NCBI GenBank assembly: GCA_039819065.1 | Contig: JBCBSS010000056.1 | Location: 1 to 43,278, forward strand | Reading direction: 5' to 3' | Source of the DNA: JBCBSS01 sp039819065 | Lineage (GTDB): Bacteria > Bacteroidota > Bacteroidia > Cytophagales > Cyclobacteriaceae | Length of the DNA stretch: 43,278 bases | In this document: one piece after another, positions 1-8,987 of the stretch | Position numbering within the stretch: position 1 is the first letter of the stretch | Layout of the letters: each line of letters opens with the position of its first letter | Program-made: the position numbers and the translations under genes | The notes under the pieces: generated by a model | Databases searched by the model: none | What the model saw: the letters and a program-made list of their open reading frames with translations, nothing else | What the model was told of the DNA's origin: nothing

Positions 1-460
1 CTTCACTAATGTGACCATCTTTCCAAACACATGAGATACTCCTTGCCTCTTCTTTATCAGTGGCTTCGAATATTATGTCAAACTCATTAGAGCGATTATG
101 AACAGGCATAATCGCTGATACATAAAACTTAAGCTGCCAATTTTTTAACTTCATATAAGTTGATTCATTCTTAGCAAGCTCCAGATCAATTTCCTCAATT
201 ATTGATACTAATTGATTGACTATTTTATGCGCCGAGAGCAACTGCTCTTTAGCCGGACCGTTTACGTTTCCCTCAAGAATAAATACAGTTTTTGCTTTTT
301 GTCCAAGCAGTAAGCGTACACTAGACCAGGTACGTGCTATTGACGGATTTGATGACTTGATCCTAGTTTCTAGTCTTCCAATGACTGGATCATCAATAAA
401 GACTTTTTTGCCAAAAAGAAAACTCCTAATGAATTCCAGATGCTTAAACGATTTTGGTAT
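1..460 (-). CDS. Unknown protein, truncated by window edge, no canonical start
   Basis: Reading the minus strand, one frame stays open from just after a TAA at 461-463 to the window edge, about 153 codons. Its composition is protein-like, with segments such as FGKKVFIDDPVIG, AKTVFILEGN and IMPVHNRSNEFDI. I do not recognise the family. The frame has no ATG or GTG, and its first TTG comes well into the conserved-looking sequence. A Shine-Dalgarno-like AGGAG (complement of 423-427) lies 8 nt before a TTG (412-414) in the neighbouring frame. That frame reaches an A AAA AAG heptamer (403-409), where a -1 slip would enter the long frame. Alternatives are a non-canonical ATT or ATA start, or an upstream sequencing or mutational frameshift. 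The ORF follows hslU by about 18 nt and could be cotranscribed with it. The C-terminus is outside the window. Confidence 0.5.
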   Translation of the reverse strand, partial: MPKSFKHLEFIRSFLFGKKVFIDDPVIGRLETRIKSSNPSIARTWSSVRLLLGQKAKTVFILEGNVNGPAKEQLLSAHKIVNQLVSIIEEIDLELAKNESTYMKLKNWQLKFYVSAIMPVHNRSNEFDIIFEATDKEEARSISCVWKDGHISE

Positions 461-478
461 TTACCCTGTAGAAGGTAG

Positions 479-1879
479 CTAGAGAATAAACTGACTCAAA
501 TCCTTGTCTTGAACCAACCCTTCAAGCTTTTCCTTCACCATATCTCTTGTCACCATGATTTGGGCGTTTGGACCGATCACATCAGGAACATCGAACAAGA
601 AGTCATTTAAAAGCTTGCTTACTACCGTATGTAACCGTCGAGCACCGATGTTCTCGATCTCTTCATTGATATGAAATGCCGTCTCCGCAATTTCCTCGAG
701 CGCATCGTCCTTGAAGGTCAAAGAGACTTCTTCTGCCGAGAAAAGGGCTTCGTATTGCTTGGTAAGCGCGTTTTTAGGTTCCTTTAGAATTTGATAAAAA
801 TCTTCTTTGGTCAGGTTATTTAGTTCTACCCTAATTGGGAATCTACCCTGCAGCTCAGGGATAAGATCAGAAGGTTTAGAAACATGAAAAGCACCTGCGG
901 CTACAAACAAAATATGGTCTGTTTTGATCACACCATGTTTTGTATTGACCGTAGAACCTTCAACTACTGGCAACAAGTCTCTTTGTACCCCCTCTCTACT
1001 CACATCAGGTCCACCGCCTTTTCCACTGCTCGCTGCAATCTTGTCTATTTCATCTATGAATATGATACCCGTATTTTCAGCCCTTTTGATCGCTTCATCC
1101 TTCACCTCATCCATATCAATCAATTTGGCCACTTCCTCTTCCTCGAGAATTTTACGAGCCTCTCCGATCGTAACCTTTCTCTTTTTATTTTTCTTCGGCA
1201 TCATGCCGTTGATCATCTCTTGAAGGTTCATCATGGAAACCTCATCCATCATGCCCCCTCCTATCATACTCACACCGGAATTATTGGGCTGCTTTACATT
1301 GATCTCGATCTTGCGCTCTTCCAACTCCTTGTTTCTGATCTTTTCCCTAAAACGCTCACGTGTTCTTTCGTTAAGCTCAGCTTCACTTTCTGGGGTGCCA
1401 CTATCATCAACGGTAGATACACCTGGCACGGTCACTTGCTGTTGTCCCTTCAACGGTGGAATAAGGGCATCAAGAATAATCTCTTCCACAATTTCGGCCG
1501 CTTTTCCTTTCACCTCTTCCTTCTTCTCCGCCTTAACCATGTTAACCGATTGCTCTACAAGGTCACGTATCATGCTTTCCACGTCCCTACCTACATAGCC
1601 TACTTCTGTGAACTTGGAAGCTTCCACTTTGGTAAATGGGGCATGTGCAATCTTAGCCAACCTTCTGGCAATCTCCGTTTTACCAACACCGGTCGCACCT
1701 ATCATTAGTATATTGTTAGGCATGATTTCTCCTTGAATATCAGACTTGACATTCATTCTACGCCAGCGATTTCTCAAGGCAATAGCAACATTGCGTTTGG
1801 CGTCATTCTGCCCTATGATATACTTATCCAACTCGGCTACTATTTCTTTGGGAGTCAGATATTTACTTTCATCCATCAT
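479..1879 (-). CDS. hslU: ATP-dependent protease ATPase subunit HslU
   Basis: This is the AAA+ unfoldase of the HslUV (ClpYQ) protease. In this family it binds, unfolds and threads substrates into the HslV peptidase in the cytoplasm. The 466-residue product has Walker A GATGVGKT at about 61-68, an intermediate (I) domain with charged and Met-rich stretches at about 110-240, Walker B IIFIDEID at about 272-279, and a C-terminal region ending SQFIL. HslU tails of this kind activate HslV. Length and domain order match the family. The N-terminus reads MMDESKYLTP, so either of two adjacent Met codons could start it. hslV is not in the window, unlike the hslVU arrangement of proteobacteria, so the peptidase must be encoded elsewhere if the complex is functional. 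porQ lies 27 nt upstream on the same strand. Confidence 0.96.
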   Translation of the reverse strand: MMDESKYLTPKEIVAELDKYIIGQNDAKRNVAIALRNRWRRMNVKSDIQGEIMPNNILMIGATGVGKTEIARRLAKIAHAPFTKVEASKFTEVGYVGRDVESMIRDLVEQSVNMVKAEKKEEVKGKAAEIVEEIILDALIPPLKGQQQVTVPGVSTVDDSGTPESEAELNERTRERFREKIRNKELEERKIEINVKQPNNSGVSMIGGGMMDEVSMMNLQEMINGMMPKKNKKRKVTIGEARKILEEEEVAKLIDMDEVKDEAIKRAENTGIIFIDEIDKIAASSGKGGGPDVSREGVQRDLLPVVEGSTVNTKHGVIKTDHILFVAAGAFHVSKPSDLIPELQGRFPIRVELNNLTKEDFYQILKEPKNALTKQYEALFSAEEVSLTFKDDALEEIAETAFHINEEIENIGARRLHTVVSKLLNDFLFDVPDVIGPNAQIMVTRDMVKEKLEGLVQDKDLSQFIL

Positions 1880-1906
1880 GATCTAAAACGTTATCTTTTT
1901 ATCCAT

Positions 1907-2965
1907 TCATAACGCAGCGTTTCCCGCGCCATCAACAGTCTTCTTCTTTATTAATCTATTCAAATTAGAGGTTAAGGTAAAATTGTTAGAACCTCCTGCT
2001 ACGTGGTAGCCACCGCGTGCAAATGAGAACTCAAATGCTTTGATCCTTAAGCCAAAACCATAGGAAAAGCCTGCACCACCAGAAGTTTCCTCCAGCCTTA
2101 ATTCTCTTCTTATTAAGTGGTTATACCCCAACCGGACATTAAAGTTCTTGCTTAGGATCAATTCAGTACCAATTACGAATCTCCTGAATATTTTATCTAC
2201 TGTTCCAGGTTCTTCAGCAAGATCATCCGGGTCTTCCGGAGCCGGATTAAAGAAGGTGATATCTCCTCTGGAAAGATTATATGCGGTGACAGAAAACCGA
2301 AACGGCATATACTGCGGTTTGAACGTTACGCCTAACTGCACATCGAAGGGGAGTTCTGTATCACTAGTTTCTGTGAATTCACTTAATGCGAAACCGATAT
2401 TCTTAATAGCAAGCCCTACTTTCAACTCCTTTTCAGGATGAATAAAAACACCACCTAAGTCTGCCGCCACAGCACTGGACCTAAAGTCTGCGATATTCGA
2501 GAACAGAAATTTGAGATTAGCACCAACTCTGAAGGCGCCTACCTGATGACTTCTTCCCAGATAGAGTACAGTTTCACCAGAGTTAACCCGTCCTAAAGCA
2601 TTTCCCAAGGGGTCGAAGCCTTCAATCTCACCGAGATCAAGGTGCTTTGCTCCAAACGTCCAAGTACCCCACTTGGCAAAGTCGTGCGTGTAGGCTACCG
2701 ATGTAATACTTGTGTTGGCAAAGTAAGACAGGTAATTGATCGATAAGTGCCCCGACAAATCCTGTCCGACCAAACCAGGGTTGGACAAAAACAAATTGAC
2801 ATCTCTATCCGCGTGGGAAACATTCACTCCTCCTAAACCGGTCAGCAAAGCGTTGTCTGGGATATTCAGGAATTCATAAGAACGTTGCCCTCCCACTTGT
2901 CCATGAGCGCTCAAACCCATCAATGAGATGAGAAAAAACAAAATACTGAAATGCCGATTGATCAT
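1907..2965 (-). CDS. porQ: Type IX secretion system protein PorQ
   Basis: This is a 352-residue predicted outer-membrane beta-barrel of the PorQ family. In Bacteroidota that have a type IX secretion system, PorQ is part of the outer-membrane attachment complex that handles CTD-bearing cargo. An N-terminal signal peptide is visible (hydrophobic residues 4-20, ending AHGQ). It is followed by the family-typical opening YEFLNIPDNALLTGLGG and then alternating aromatic/glycine strands to the C-terminus. The gene lies 22 nt downstream of lon and 27 nt upstream of hslU on the same strand, so lon-porQ-hslU may be one transcript. The assignment rests on recognising the N-terminal motif and overall layout. 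A related PorP/SprF-type or PorV-like barrel is the main alternative. Confidence 0.82.
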   Translation of the reverse strand: MINRHFSILFFLISLMGLSAHGQVGGQRSYEFLNIPDNALLTGLGGVNVSHADRDVNLFLSNPGLVGQDLSGHLSINYLSYFANTSITSVAYTHDFAKWGTWTFGAKHLDLGEIEGFDPLGNALGRVNSGETVLYLGRSHQVGAFRVGANLKFLFSNIADFRSSAVAADLGGVFIHPEKELKVGLAIKNIGFALSEFTETSDTELPFDVQLGVTFKPQYMPFRFSVTAYNLSRGDITFFNPAPEDPDDLAEEPGTVDKIFRRFVIGTELILSKNFNVRLGYNHLIRRELRLEETSGGAGFSYGFGLRIKAFEFSFARGGYHVAGGSNNFTLTSNLNRLIKKKTVDGAGNAAL

Positions 2966-2987
2966 TAAGAGTCGTATCGATAACAGC

Positions 2988-5447
2988 TTAAACTGGCTTT
3001 AACTGTTCAATAATAGAGAAATCCATCGGGTTTTTGACCTTTTCCTTTAGCAGAGCGAGTTCCAGCACCTCATCAACACAATCAACATAGTGTATTTTCA
3101 AACCCTTAATGTATTGCGCATCTATCTCGTCTATGTCCCTTTTGTTGCGAGAGCTCAATATGATTTCCTTGATCCCTGCGCGCTTGGCCGCAAGTATCTT
3201 TTCTTTGATTCCACCAACAGGCAATACTTTACCCCTCAAGGTGATTTCTCCGGTCATGGCCACTTTAGAACGCACCTTTCGTTGTGTATATATAGAAGCC
3301 AGCGAAGTAAACATGGTAATACCCGCAGATGGGCCATCCTTTGGAACGGCTCCCGCCGGAACGTGAACGTGTAAGTCGAAGTTTTCGAATATGCGATAGT
3401 CGATGTTCAGGCTTTCAGAATTGGACTTCAAATATGACAATGCCGCCATTGCCGATTCCTTCATCACATCACCAAGTTGACCAGATAAGGTCATCTTACC
3501 TTTACCACGACTCAGGCTAGATTCAATGAATAGAATTTCACCACCTACAGAGGTCCAAGCCAATCCAGTTACCACTCCGGCGATTGTATTGCCTTGGTAT
3601 AGTTCTTTATCAAATATCTCCGCTCCAAGTATATCAACCACACGTTGAGGGGTTATCTTTTTTTGATAGTCCTCTTCCATGGCTATTGACTTAGCTACAT
3701 TACGCACTGCTGAGCTGATTCTTCTTTCCAGTGTTCTTACTCCCGATTCACGGGTATAGTCTTCTACGATCTTAACCACTGCCTTTCTATCAAAAACAAT
3801 GTCAGTCCCATCTAATCCGTGTTCTTCCCTCTGTTTTGGGATAAGGTGCTTCTTAGCAATCTCCACCTTCTCTTCCAAAGTATAGCCCGTGATTTCGATG
3901 ATTTCCATCCTATCCCTTAATGCAGGGTGGATGGTATCCAAAGAATTGGCCGTCGCTATGAAGAGTATTTTAGAAAGGTCGTATTCGACCTCCAGGTAAT
4001 TATCTACAAACTCTCTGTTCTGCTCAGGGTCCAACACCTCCAACAAGGCCGAAGCTGGGTCTCCCCTGAAATCTGAGTTCACTTTATCTATTTCGTCCAG
4101 AATAAACACCGGGTTAGATGTCTTTGCTTTTTTGAGGTTTTGGATGATCTTGCCAGGCATAGCACCGACGTAAGTCTTTCTATGTCCTCTAATCTCAGCT
4201 TCATCATGTACTCCTCCTAAAGACATTCTAACGTATTGTCTCTTCAAAGATTTTGCAATCGACCTACCTAATGACGTTTTTCCTACCCCAGGAGGGCCGT
4301 AGAGGCACAAAATGGGTCCCTTAAGATCATTCTTTAATTTCCTTACCGCTAAATATTCAAGGATACGGTCTTTCACCTTATCGAGGCCAAAGTGATCTTT
4401 GTCCAGAATATTCTTGGCTCTTTTAAGGTCAAAATTATCCTTAGAAACTTCTTCCCAGGGTAAGTCAAGCATGAATTCCACGTAGTTCATAGCCACCGGA
4501 TACTCAGCAGCAGCTGGGTTCATGCGATATATCTTATCAACTTCTTTTTTGAAATGATCAGCTACATGAATCGGCCATTTCTTTTTAGAAGCCTTTAGTT
4601 TTATATCGTCCAGTTCTTGGTCTGGCCCATCGTATCCAAGTTCATCCTGTAAAACCTTGATCTGCTGACGCAAATAATAATCGCGCTGTTGCTGATCGAT
4701 ATCAGTATGGACTTTCTTCTGTATTTCGTCCTTTATCTCAAGCATTTGAATTTCCTTGAGCATATACTCAAGTAGCACGGTAGAACGTTCAATCCCCTCA
4801 TTGATCTCCAATATCCTTTGCTTATCTGCGACGTCTACGTTGAGGTTAGAGGAAAGAAAATGGGTAAGAAAGCTTGGACTAGTGATGTTATCTAAGGCTA
4901 CCTGCGCCTCTTGAGGAATATCCGGATTAAGTTTTATAATCCTTACCGCTGCATCCTTCAAGGACTGAACCATAGCATTCATTTCCTTACTCTTATTGGG
5001 AAAGTTATCTTCGAGCAAGTGTATTTTGGCGGTCATATAAGGTTCCTCATTGATGAACTCGTCTATCTCAAACCGCTTTTTACCCTGAATTATAATGGTT
5101 GTGTTGCCATCAGGTAGTACAAGCATCTTCACAATTTTGGCCACAGTTCCAACATCGTAAATGTCATCTACTGTAGGCTCGTCTTCCTTTTTATTCTTCT
5201 GTGCAATTACACCTATTATTCTATTTCCCTGATATGCCTTCTTAACCAGCTTTATGGATCTCTTTCTACCGACGGTAATCGGAATAACAACCCCAGGAAA
5301 TAAGACTGTATTTTTAATGGGTAAAATGGACAACTCGTCCCCAATATCTTCACTATTCAACTCTTCATCCTCGTCCGGAGAAATCAATTGAATGAGTTCA
5401 TCCGAGTCCTCAGGCATTACCTCAGAAAAATATTTATCAAACGACAT
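2988..5447 (-). CDS. lon: ATP-dependent Lon protease (endopeptidase La)
   Basis: Lon is a cytoplasmic serine-lysine AAA+ protease that degrades misfolded and regulatory proteins. From the chosen start (MSFDKYFSEV) it is 819 residues long. An N-terminal substrate-binding domain begins LSILPIKNTVLFPGV, a coiled-coil linker lies near 240-280, and Walker A GPPGVGKT is at about 384-391. Walker B is FILDEIDK. The proteolytic domain has catalytic Ser in GPSAGIT (about 707) and the partner Lys in the GGIKEK motif (about 750). The frame extends 12 codons further upstream to another ATG at 5483. I prefer 5447 because the extra residues (MCQFGMFNRIYH) do not resemble Lon N-termini and overlap an inverted repeat. 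It is divergent from the PorE-like gene and is followed by porQ after 22 nt. Confidence 0.97.
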   Translation of the reverse strand: MSFDKYFSEVMPEDSDELIQLISPDEDEELNSEDIGDELSILPIKNTVLFPGVVIPITVGRKRSIKLVKKAYQGNRIIGVIAQKNKKEDEPTVDDIYDVGTVAKIVKMLVLPDGNTTIIIQGKKRFEIDEFINEEPYMTAKIHLLEDNFPNKSKEMNAMVQSLKDAAVRIIKLNPDIPQEAQVALDNITSPSFLTHFLSSNLNVDVADKQRILEINEGIERSTVLLEYMLKEIQMLEIKDEIQKKVHTDIDQQQRDYYLRQQIKVLQDELGYDGPDQELDDIKLKASKKKWPIHVADHFKKEVDKIYRMNPAAAEYPVAMNYVEFMLDLPWEEVSKDNFDLKRAKNILDKDHFGLDKVKDRILEYLAVRKLKNDLKGPILCLYGPPGVGKTSLGRSIAKSLKRQYVRMSLGGVHDEAEIRGHRKTYVGAMPGKIIQNLKKAKTSNPVFILDEIDKVNSDFRGDPASALLEVLDPEQNREFVDNYLEVEYDLSKILFIATANSLDTIHPALRDRMEIIEITGYTLEEKVEIAKKHLIPKQREEHGLDGTDIVFDRKAVVKIVEDYTRESGVRTLERRISSAVRNVAKSIAMEEDYQKKITPQRVVDILGAEIFDKELYQGNTIAGVVTGLAWTSVGGEILFIESSLSRGKGKMTLSGQLGDVMKESAMAALSYLKSNSESLNIDYRIFENFDLHVHVPAGAVPKDGPSAGITMFTSLASIYTQRKVRSKVAMTGEITLRGKVLPVGGIKEKILAAKRAGIKEIILSSRNKRDIDEIDAQYIKGLKIHYVDCVDEVLELALLKEKVKNPMDFSIIEQLKPV

Positions 5448-5467
5448 ATGATATATTCGATTAAACA

Positions 5468-5480
5468 TGCCAAATTGGCA
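5468..5480. promoter_or_regulatory. Inverted repeat upstream of lon
   Basis: TGCCAA-A-TTGGCA is a perfect inverted repeat with 6-bp arms and a one-base centre. It lies 21-33 nt upstream of the preferred lon start. It could be a repressor or activator operator, or a leader structure. No known Bacteroidota regulator site is recognised. Confidence 0.3.
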
Positions 5481-5506
5481 CAAAATTTTTAGAACGCTCC
5501 CTTATT

Positions 5507-5514
5507 CAAATCTA
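5507..5514 (-). promoter_or_regulatory. Possible Bacteroidota -7 box for lon
   Basis: On the minus strand this reads TAGATTTG, an exact match to the TAnnTTTG -7 consensus of Bacteroidota primary-sigma promoters. It lies about 60 nt upstream of the lon start. A clean -33 TTTG at the expected spacing is not present, so the call is weak. Confidence 0.3.
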
Positions 5515-5641
5515 TTCATTATAGTTTCAATAGCTATGCCAAAAACGGACATTAAAAAATGCAAAGTCTTGAAAACTAGTTTTTTATTATATTTATTAAA
5601 TTGTAAACAACTTAATTGTGTGATAGTTAGCAATTATTGAG

Positions 5642-7627
5642 GTGGAGAGAGGAAAACTATTTTTGTCATTAATACTAGTTATTTTCCTGGCAGAGGCCAT
5701 ACCGACATTTGGGCAGAAAAAGAAAAAAACCAGAAAAGTTGTCAAGGTAGGGGCTCTGAATGATACCACTTCCTCGTACGGTGACTTCGATATTTTCAGG
5801 TTCCCCAACATCAACAAAGTTCAATATTATAATAACGAAAAAGCCCTCAAAAACATAAGGGTAAAAGAAAAAAATAAGGACTGGGAAGGACTTTATCCAC
5901 TGCTTAAGAACTATGTAAAGAACTTTGGTATTACCAACTTCTACCGAGATACCTACTGGATTTGGCGACTGGCCAAATTGACTGAGGTCTACGGTAATCT
6001 TGATGAGGCAAAGTTACTCTATAAGATTGTACTCAAGCATCACCGCGAGGACATTGACGTGAGCAAAATTGAAATTCATTTCGATTCACTCACTGTCAAC
6101 GATAAGGATTATTACGTGCCGCTGCAGTACTACTACGAATTGGTTGATTACCGAAAGGAAATTGATACCCTGCGGCCTCCAAGAGGTGTTTTACTCAACA
6201 TGGGGCCTTTCGTGAATTCCGATCTTGGTGACTATGGACCTTCGCTCAGCAGCAAAGATGACATACTCATATTTACTTCCAAAAGAAACTCTCACCATCG
6301 TGGGATAGAAATGGTGCATGACGAAGACATTTTCTTCACCAAGCGCTTAGAAGAATACTGGGATGACGCCCAACCTTTCAAAGAGATCAATTCTCAATAT
6401 AACGAAGGATCCGCGTGCCTGAGCAAAGATGGTAAAACCCTGTTTTTTGCCAGGTGTAATGCTCCTGGTTCTTATGGTGATTGTGATATTTACTCGGCGC
6501 AAATGAAGGCCGATAGCACTTGGGGCAATGTCAAAAACCTCGGTAGTGGCGTCAATAGTATCGCTTGGGATTCACATCCTTCGTTATCCCATGGAGAAGA
6601 CACGCTTTATTTTGCCTCGGATAGAATTGGAGGGTTTGGTCTGTCAGATATTTACTTCACAGTCAAAAAATCTGATGATACCTGGGGTAAAGCACAAAAC
6701 CTGGGGCCAATTATCAACACTCGCAACAATGAAGTGAGCCCGTTTTATCATCACATTTATGATGTGCTTTACTTCAGTTCCAACGGACACACGCTCAATT
6801 TCGGTGAGTTCGATATTTATAAGTCTTATCATGAAGAAACCAACTGGGGCGAACCTAAGAATATAGGCCCATTGGTGAATGGCACTGGGAGTGAATTCTA
6901 TTTTACCATAGATTCACAATCCGAGGATCTATTTTACTCACGCTCATCGGAAAAGAACATGGGCAACCTGGATCTTTATTCTTTCCCATTACCGATGGCA
7001 GCTCGACCTGGTGCCACGGCGAAAGTAACAGGCTCACTCACGGATACCGAAACAGGTGAACCTTTCAAGGGCATCGTTTCTATCATTGACCTTGACAAAG
7101 GTGTTGAAGTCGCACCTAAATTCCTCAGACCAGATGGCTCCTTTGAGTTTGATTTGATCAATAAACGTAACTACTTGCTTATCATTCAAGGTGATGAGTT
7201 TTTCAGGGTGGAAGAATTGTTCTATCTGGATGGCGAGTTAGTTTTGGATAGAACGACAGATCATATCTCAAGCAGGCTGCAATTCCAGTCTATACAGTTC
7301 AATAATGCCGAGTCCGAGATATCTGAAGAGATGCACAACGATTTGGATAAGTTGGTCGACTTTCTTCTGGATAATCCTGATTTTAGACTTAGAATATCAG
7401 GCCATACAGATTCTGATGGAGAGGAACGTTTTAACCTACAGCTTTCACAGAAGCGGGCCGAAGTAATTAAAGACTACCTGGTAGGAACTGGTACGATTGA
7501 AGAGCATAGGGTAGTCGCCATAGGCTATGGCAGTTCCAAACCCATCAAAGAAGAGGAGAGCACGGAAAGTGATAAGAAACTAAACCGCAGGGTGGAATTC
7601 GAAATTTATAGAGAGGGGACAAACTAG
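5642..7627 (+). CDS. PorE-like TPR / PD40 propeller / CRD / OmpA-C protein
   Basis: This 661-residue exported protein starts at GTG; an in-frame TAG lies upstream at 5624-5626 and there is no earlier ATG. The order of parts is: signal peptide (1-25, ending PTFGQ); TPR-like helices at about 85-130; several PD40/WD40-like propeller repeats at about 190-450 (recurring GxDIY / DTLYFASDR / PSLS patterns); a carboxypeptidase-regulatory-like fold at about 458-530; and an OmpA-type peptidoglycan-binding domain at about 545-661 (ISGHTDSDG, LSQKRAEVIKDYL, NRRVEFEI). The TPR-propeller-CRD-OmpA order is that of PorE of the type IX secretion system, and porQ is nearby. PorE of Porphyromonas is a lipoprotein, whereas no lipobox cysteine is present here. 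It could be another member of the large Bacteroidota OmpA/PD40 family rather than true PorE. Confidence 0.75.
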   Translation: MERGKLFLSLILVIFLAEAIPTFGQKKKKTRKVVKVGALNDTTSSYGDFDIFRFPNINKVQYYNNEKALKNIRVKEKNKDWEGLYPLLKNYVKNFGITNFYRDTYWIWRLAKLTEVYGNLDEAKLLYKIVLKHHREDIDVSKIEIHFDSLTVNDKDYYVPLQYYYELVDYRKEIDTLRPPRGVLLNMGPFVNSDLGDYGPSLSSKDDILIFTSKRNSHHRGIEMVHDEDIFFTKRLEEYWDDAQPFKEINSQYNEGSACLSKDGKTLFFARCNAPGSYGDCDIYSAQMKADSTWGNVKNLGSGVNSIAWDSHPSLSHGEDTLYFASDRIGGFGLSDIYFTVKKSDDTWGKAQNLGPIINTRNNEVSPFYHHIYDVLYFSSNGHTLNFGEFDIYKSYHEETNWGEPKNIGPLVNGTGSEFYFTIDSQSEDLFYSRSSEKNMGNLDLYSFPLPMAARPGATAKVTGSLTDTETGEPFKGIVSIIDLDKGVEVAPKFLRPDGSFEFDLINKRNYLLIIQGDEFFRVEELFYLDGELVLDRTTDHISSRLQFQSIQFNNAESEISEEMHNDLDKLVDFLLDNPDFRLRISGHTDSDGEERFNLQLSQKRAEVIKDYLVGTGTIEEHRVVAIGYGSSKPIKEEESTESDKKLNRRVEFEIYREGTN

Positions 7628-7643
7628 TTGCCCCCTTTAATTT
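7614..7643. terminator. Possible bidirectional terminator between convergent genes
   Basis: The AGGGG..CAA / TTG..CCCCT arms pair as a 5+3 bp stem with one mismatch around an ACTAG-like loop, followed by TTTAATTT. It sits in the 22-nt gap between the convergent PorE-like gene and rseP and uses the last codons of the former. Confidence 0.4.
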
Positions 7644-7649
7644 CTTGCT

Positions 7650-8987
7650 CTAGAAGTATTGCCCTAGATTACTCACCTCATAGATTTCCTTGAATATCAC
7701 GAAGACCATCAGAGATAGTAATAAAAGCATGCCTACTTTTTGGGCGCCTGTTAAGAAGCCATCTGAGGGCTTTCTTCCTGAAATCATTTCATAAGTGAGG
7801 AACATCACATGTCCTCCATCTAATGCAGGAATCGGCAGCAAATTCATAAATGCTAGTACCATGGACAGAAAGCCCGTTAGACGCCAGAAACGTTGCCATT
7901 CCCAATTTCCTCCGAAGGCCCCGGCAATTTTGATAGGCCCGGCTATCGACTTGGCCGGATTAAGTTCCCCACTGAACATTTTACCAAATGCTTTCAATTG
8001 CAGAAAAACTATGCCGAAGGCCCTATCCGTACCTAATGGAATGGATTGCCCGAAAGAGTATTTAATCACTTCGTAATTAGGTGGCGTATATTGAGGGCTG
8101 AAGCCGATTAAAGAGTCGTTAGCAAAGTATTCGTTGTATGCCAGGATTTTGCCTTCACGGTCTACTTTAAAAGACAAGCTATCCTTTTCGTAATCATCTA
8201 GTATGACTTGAATTTCATCAAAATAACCAACTGGTATTCCATCCACCTCAACAAATTTATCTCCTGGTTTTAGGCCAATTTTTTTTGCTATACTAGTATC
8301 GCTTACTGCTCCAATAGTAGAAGGCAATCTTCTGATCACAAAATTCGATGCGGCCTCCTTATCATTAAACCGTTCTATAAAGTTGCCTGGAATCTTGATA
8401 TCGACCATTGTTCCTGCTCGATCAACGGTATAATAAGGATCATCTGACAATAAAACATTGGGATTAACGATATCCTCAAAATATTTAAAATCATTACCAT
8501 TGATCTTTACGATTTTATCGCCTGTTTCCAAACCTAGCTCGTCGGCTAAGTCCAGTGCCATGATACCACCCTTATCATTTATCTCTTCTTTGGGAGTGAA
8601 TTTATCTCCGTAGATGTAAGTGATAAAGACAAATATGAAAATACCGGTGATTACATTGACCACTATACCTCCCAGCATTACTATTAATCGTTGCCATGCC
8701 GGTTTAGACCTGAACTCCCATGGTTGAGGTGGCTCTTTCATCTTTTCGGTATCAAGAGATTCATCGATCATCCCTGATATCTTCACATAACCTCCCAACG
8801 GAATAGAACTTAGGGCATATTCGGTTTCACCATACTTAAAGGCGAAAATCTTTGGTGGAAAACCGATAGAAAACTGTTCTACCCTCATCCCAAACCACTT
8901 GGCCGCTAGCAAGTGTCCTGCCTCATGCAAACCCACCAAAATAGATAAGCTCAGTAGTATCTGAGCCGTCATTATTAAACCTTCCAT
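7650..8987 (-). CDS. rseP: Site-2 protease RseP (M50 zinc metalloprotease)
   Basis: RseP is an inner-membrane intramembrane protease that cleaves membrane-bound anti-sigma factors and remnant signal peptides. The 445-residue product has the zinc-binding HEAGH at residues 21-25 inside the first transmembrane segment. A GGYVKISGM motif follows, then a transmembrane segment near 105-125, two PDZ-like regions (about 135-290), and the second metal-ligand motif NLLPIPALDGGH before the final transmembrane segments. All catalytic elements are present. The start codon overlaps the stop of dxr by one base (TAATG), implying translational coupling. This dxr-rseP pairing is common in bacteria. The gene ends convergently with the PorE-like gene. 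Its anti-sigma substrate is not in the window. Confidence 0.95.
   Translation of the reverse strand: MEGLIMTAQILLSLSILVGLHEAGHLLAAKWFGMRVEQFSIGFPPKIFAFKYGETEYALSSIPLGGYVKISGMIDESLDTEKMKEPPQPWEFRSKPAWQRLIVMLGGIVVNVITGIFIFVFITYIYGDKFTPKEEINDKGGIMALDLADELGLETGDKIVKINGNDFKYFEDIVNPNVLLSDDPYYTVDRAGTMVDIKIPGNFIERFNDKEAASNFVIRRLPSTIGAVSDTSIAKKIGLKPGDKFVEVDGIPVGYFDEIQVILDDYEKDSLSFKVDREGKILAYNEYFANDSLIGFSPQYTPPNYEVIKYSFGQSIPLGTDRAFGIVFLQLKAFGKMFSGELNPAKSIAGPIKIAGAFGGNWEWQRFWRLTGFLSMVLAFMNLLPIPALDGGHVMFLTYEMISGRKPSDGFLTGAQKVGMLLLLSLMVFVIFKEIYEVSNLGQYF

Noticed and set aside
884..1708. Long plus-strand open frame of 274 codons opposite hslU
   Set aside because: It lies entirely antisense to a clearly conserved gene and has a composition typical of shadow frames (Leu/His/Ser/Phe-rich).
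5468..5483. Upstream lon start at 5483
   Set aside because: The 12 added residues do not resemble Lon N-termini and overlap the inverted repeat. The 5447 start gives normal family length.
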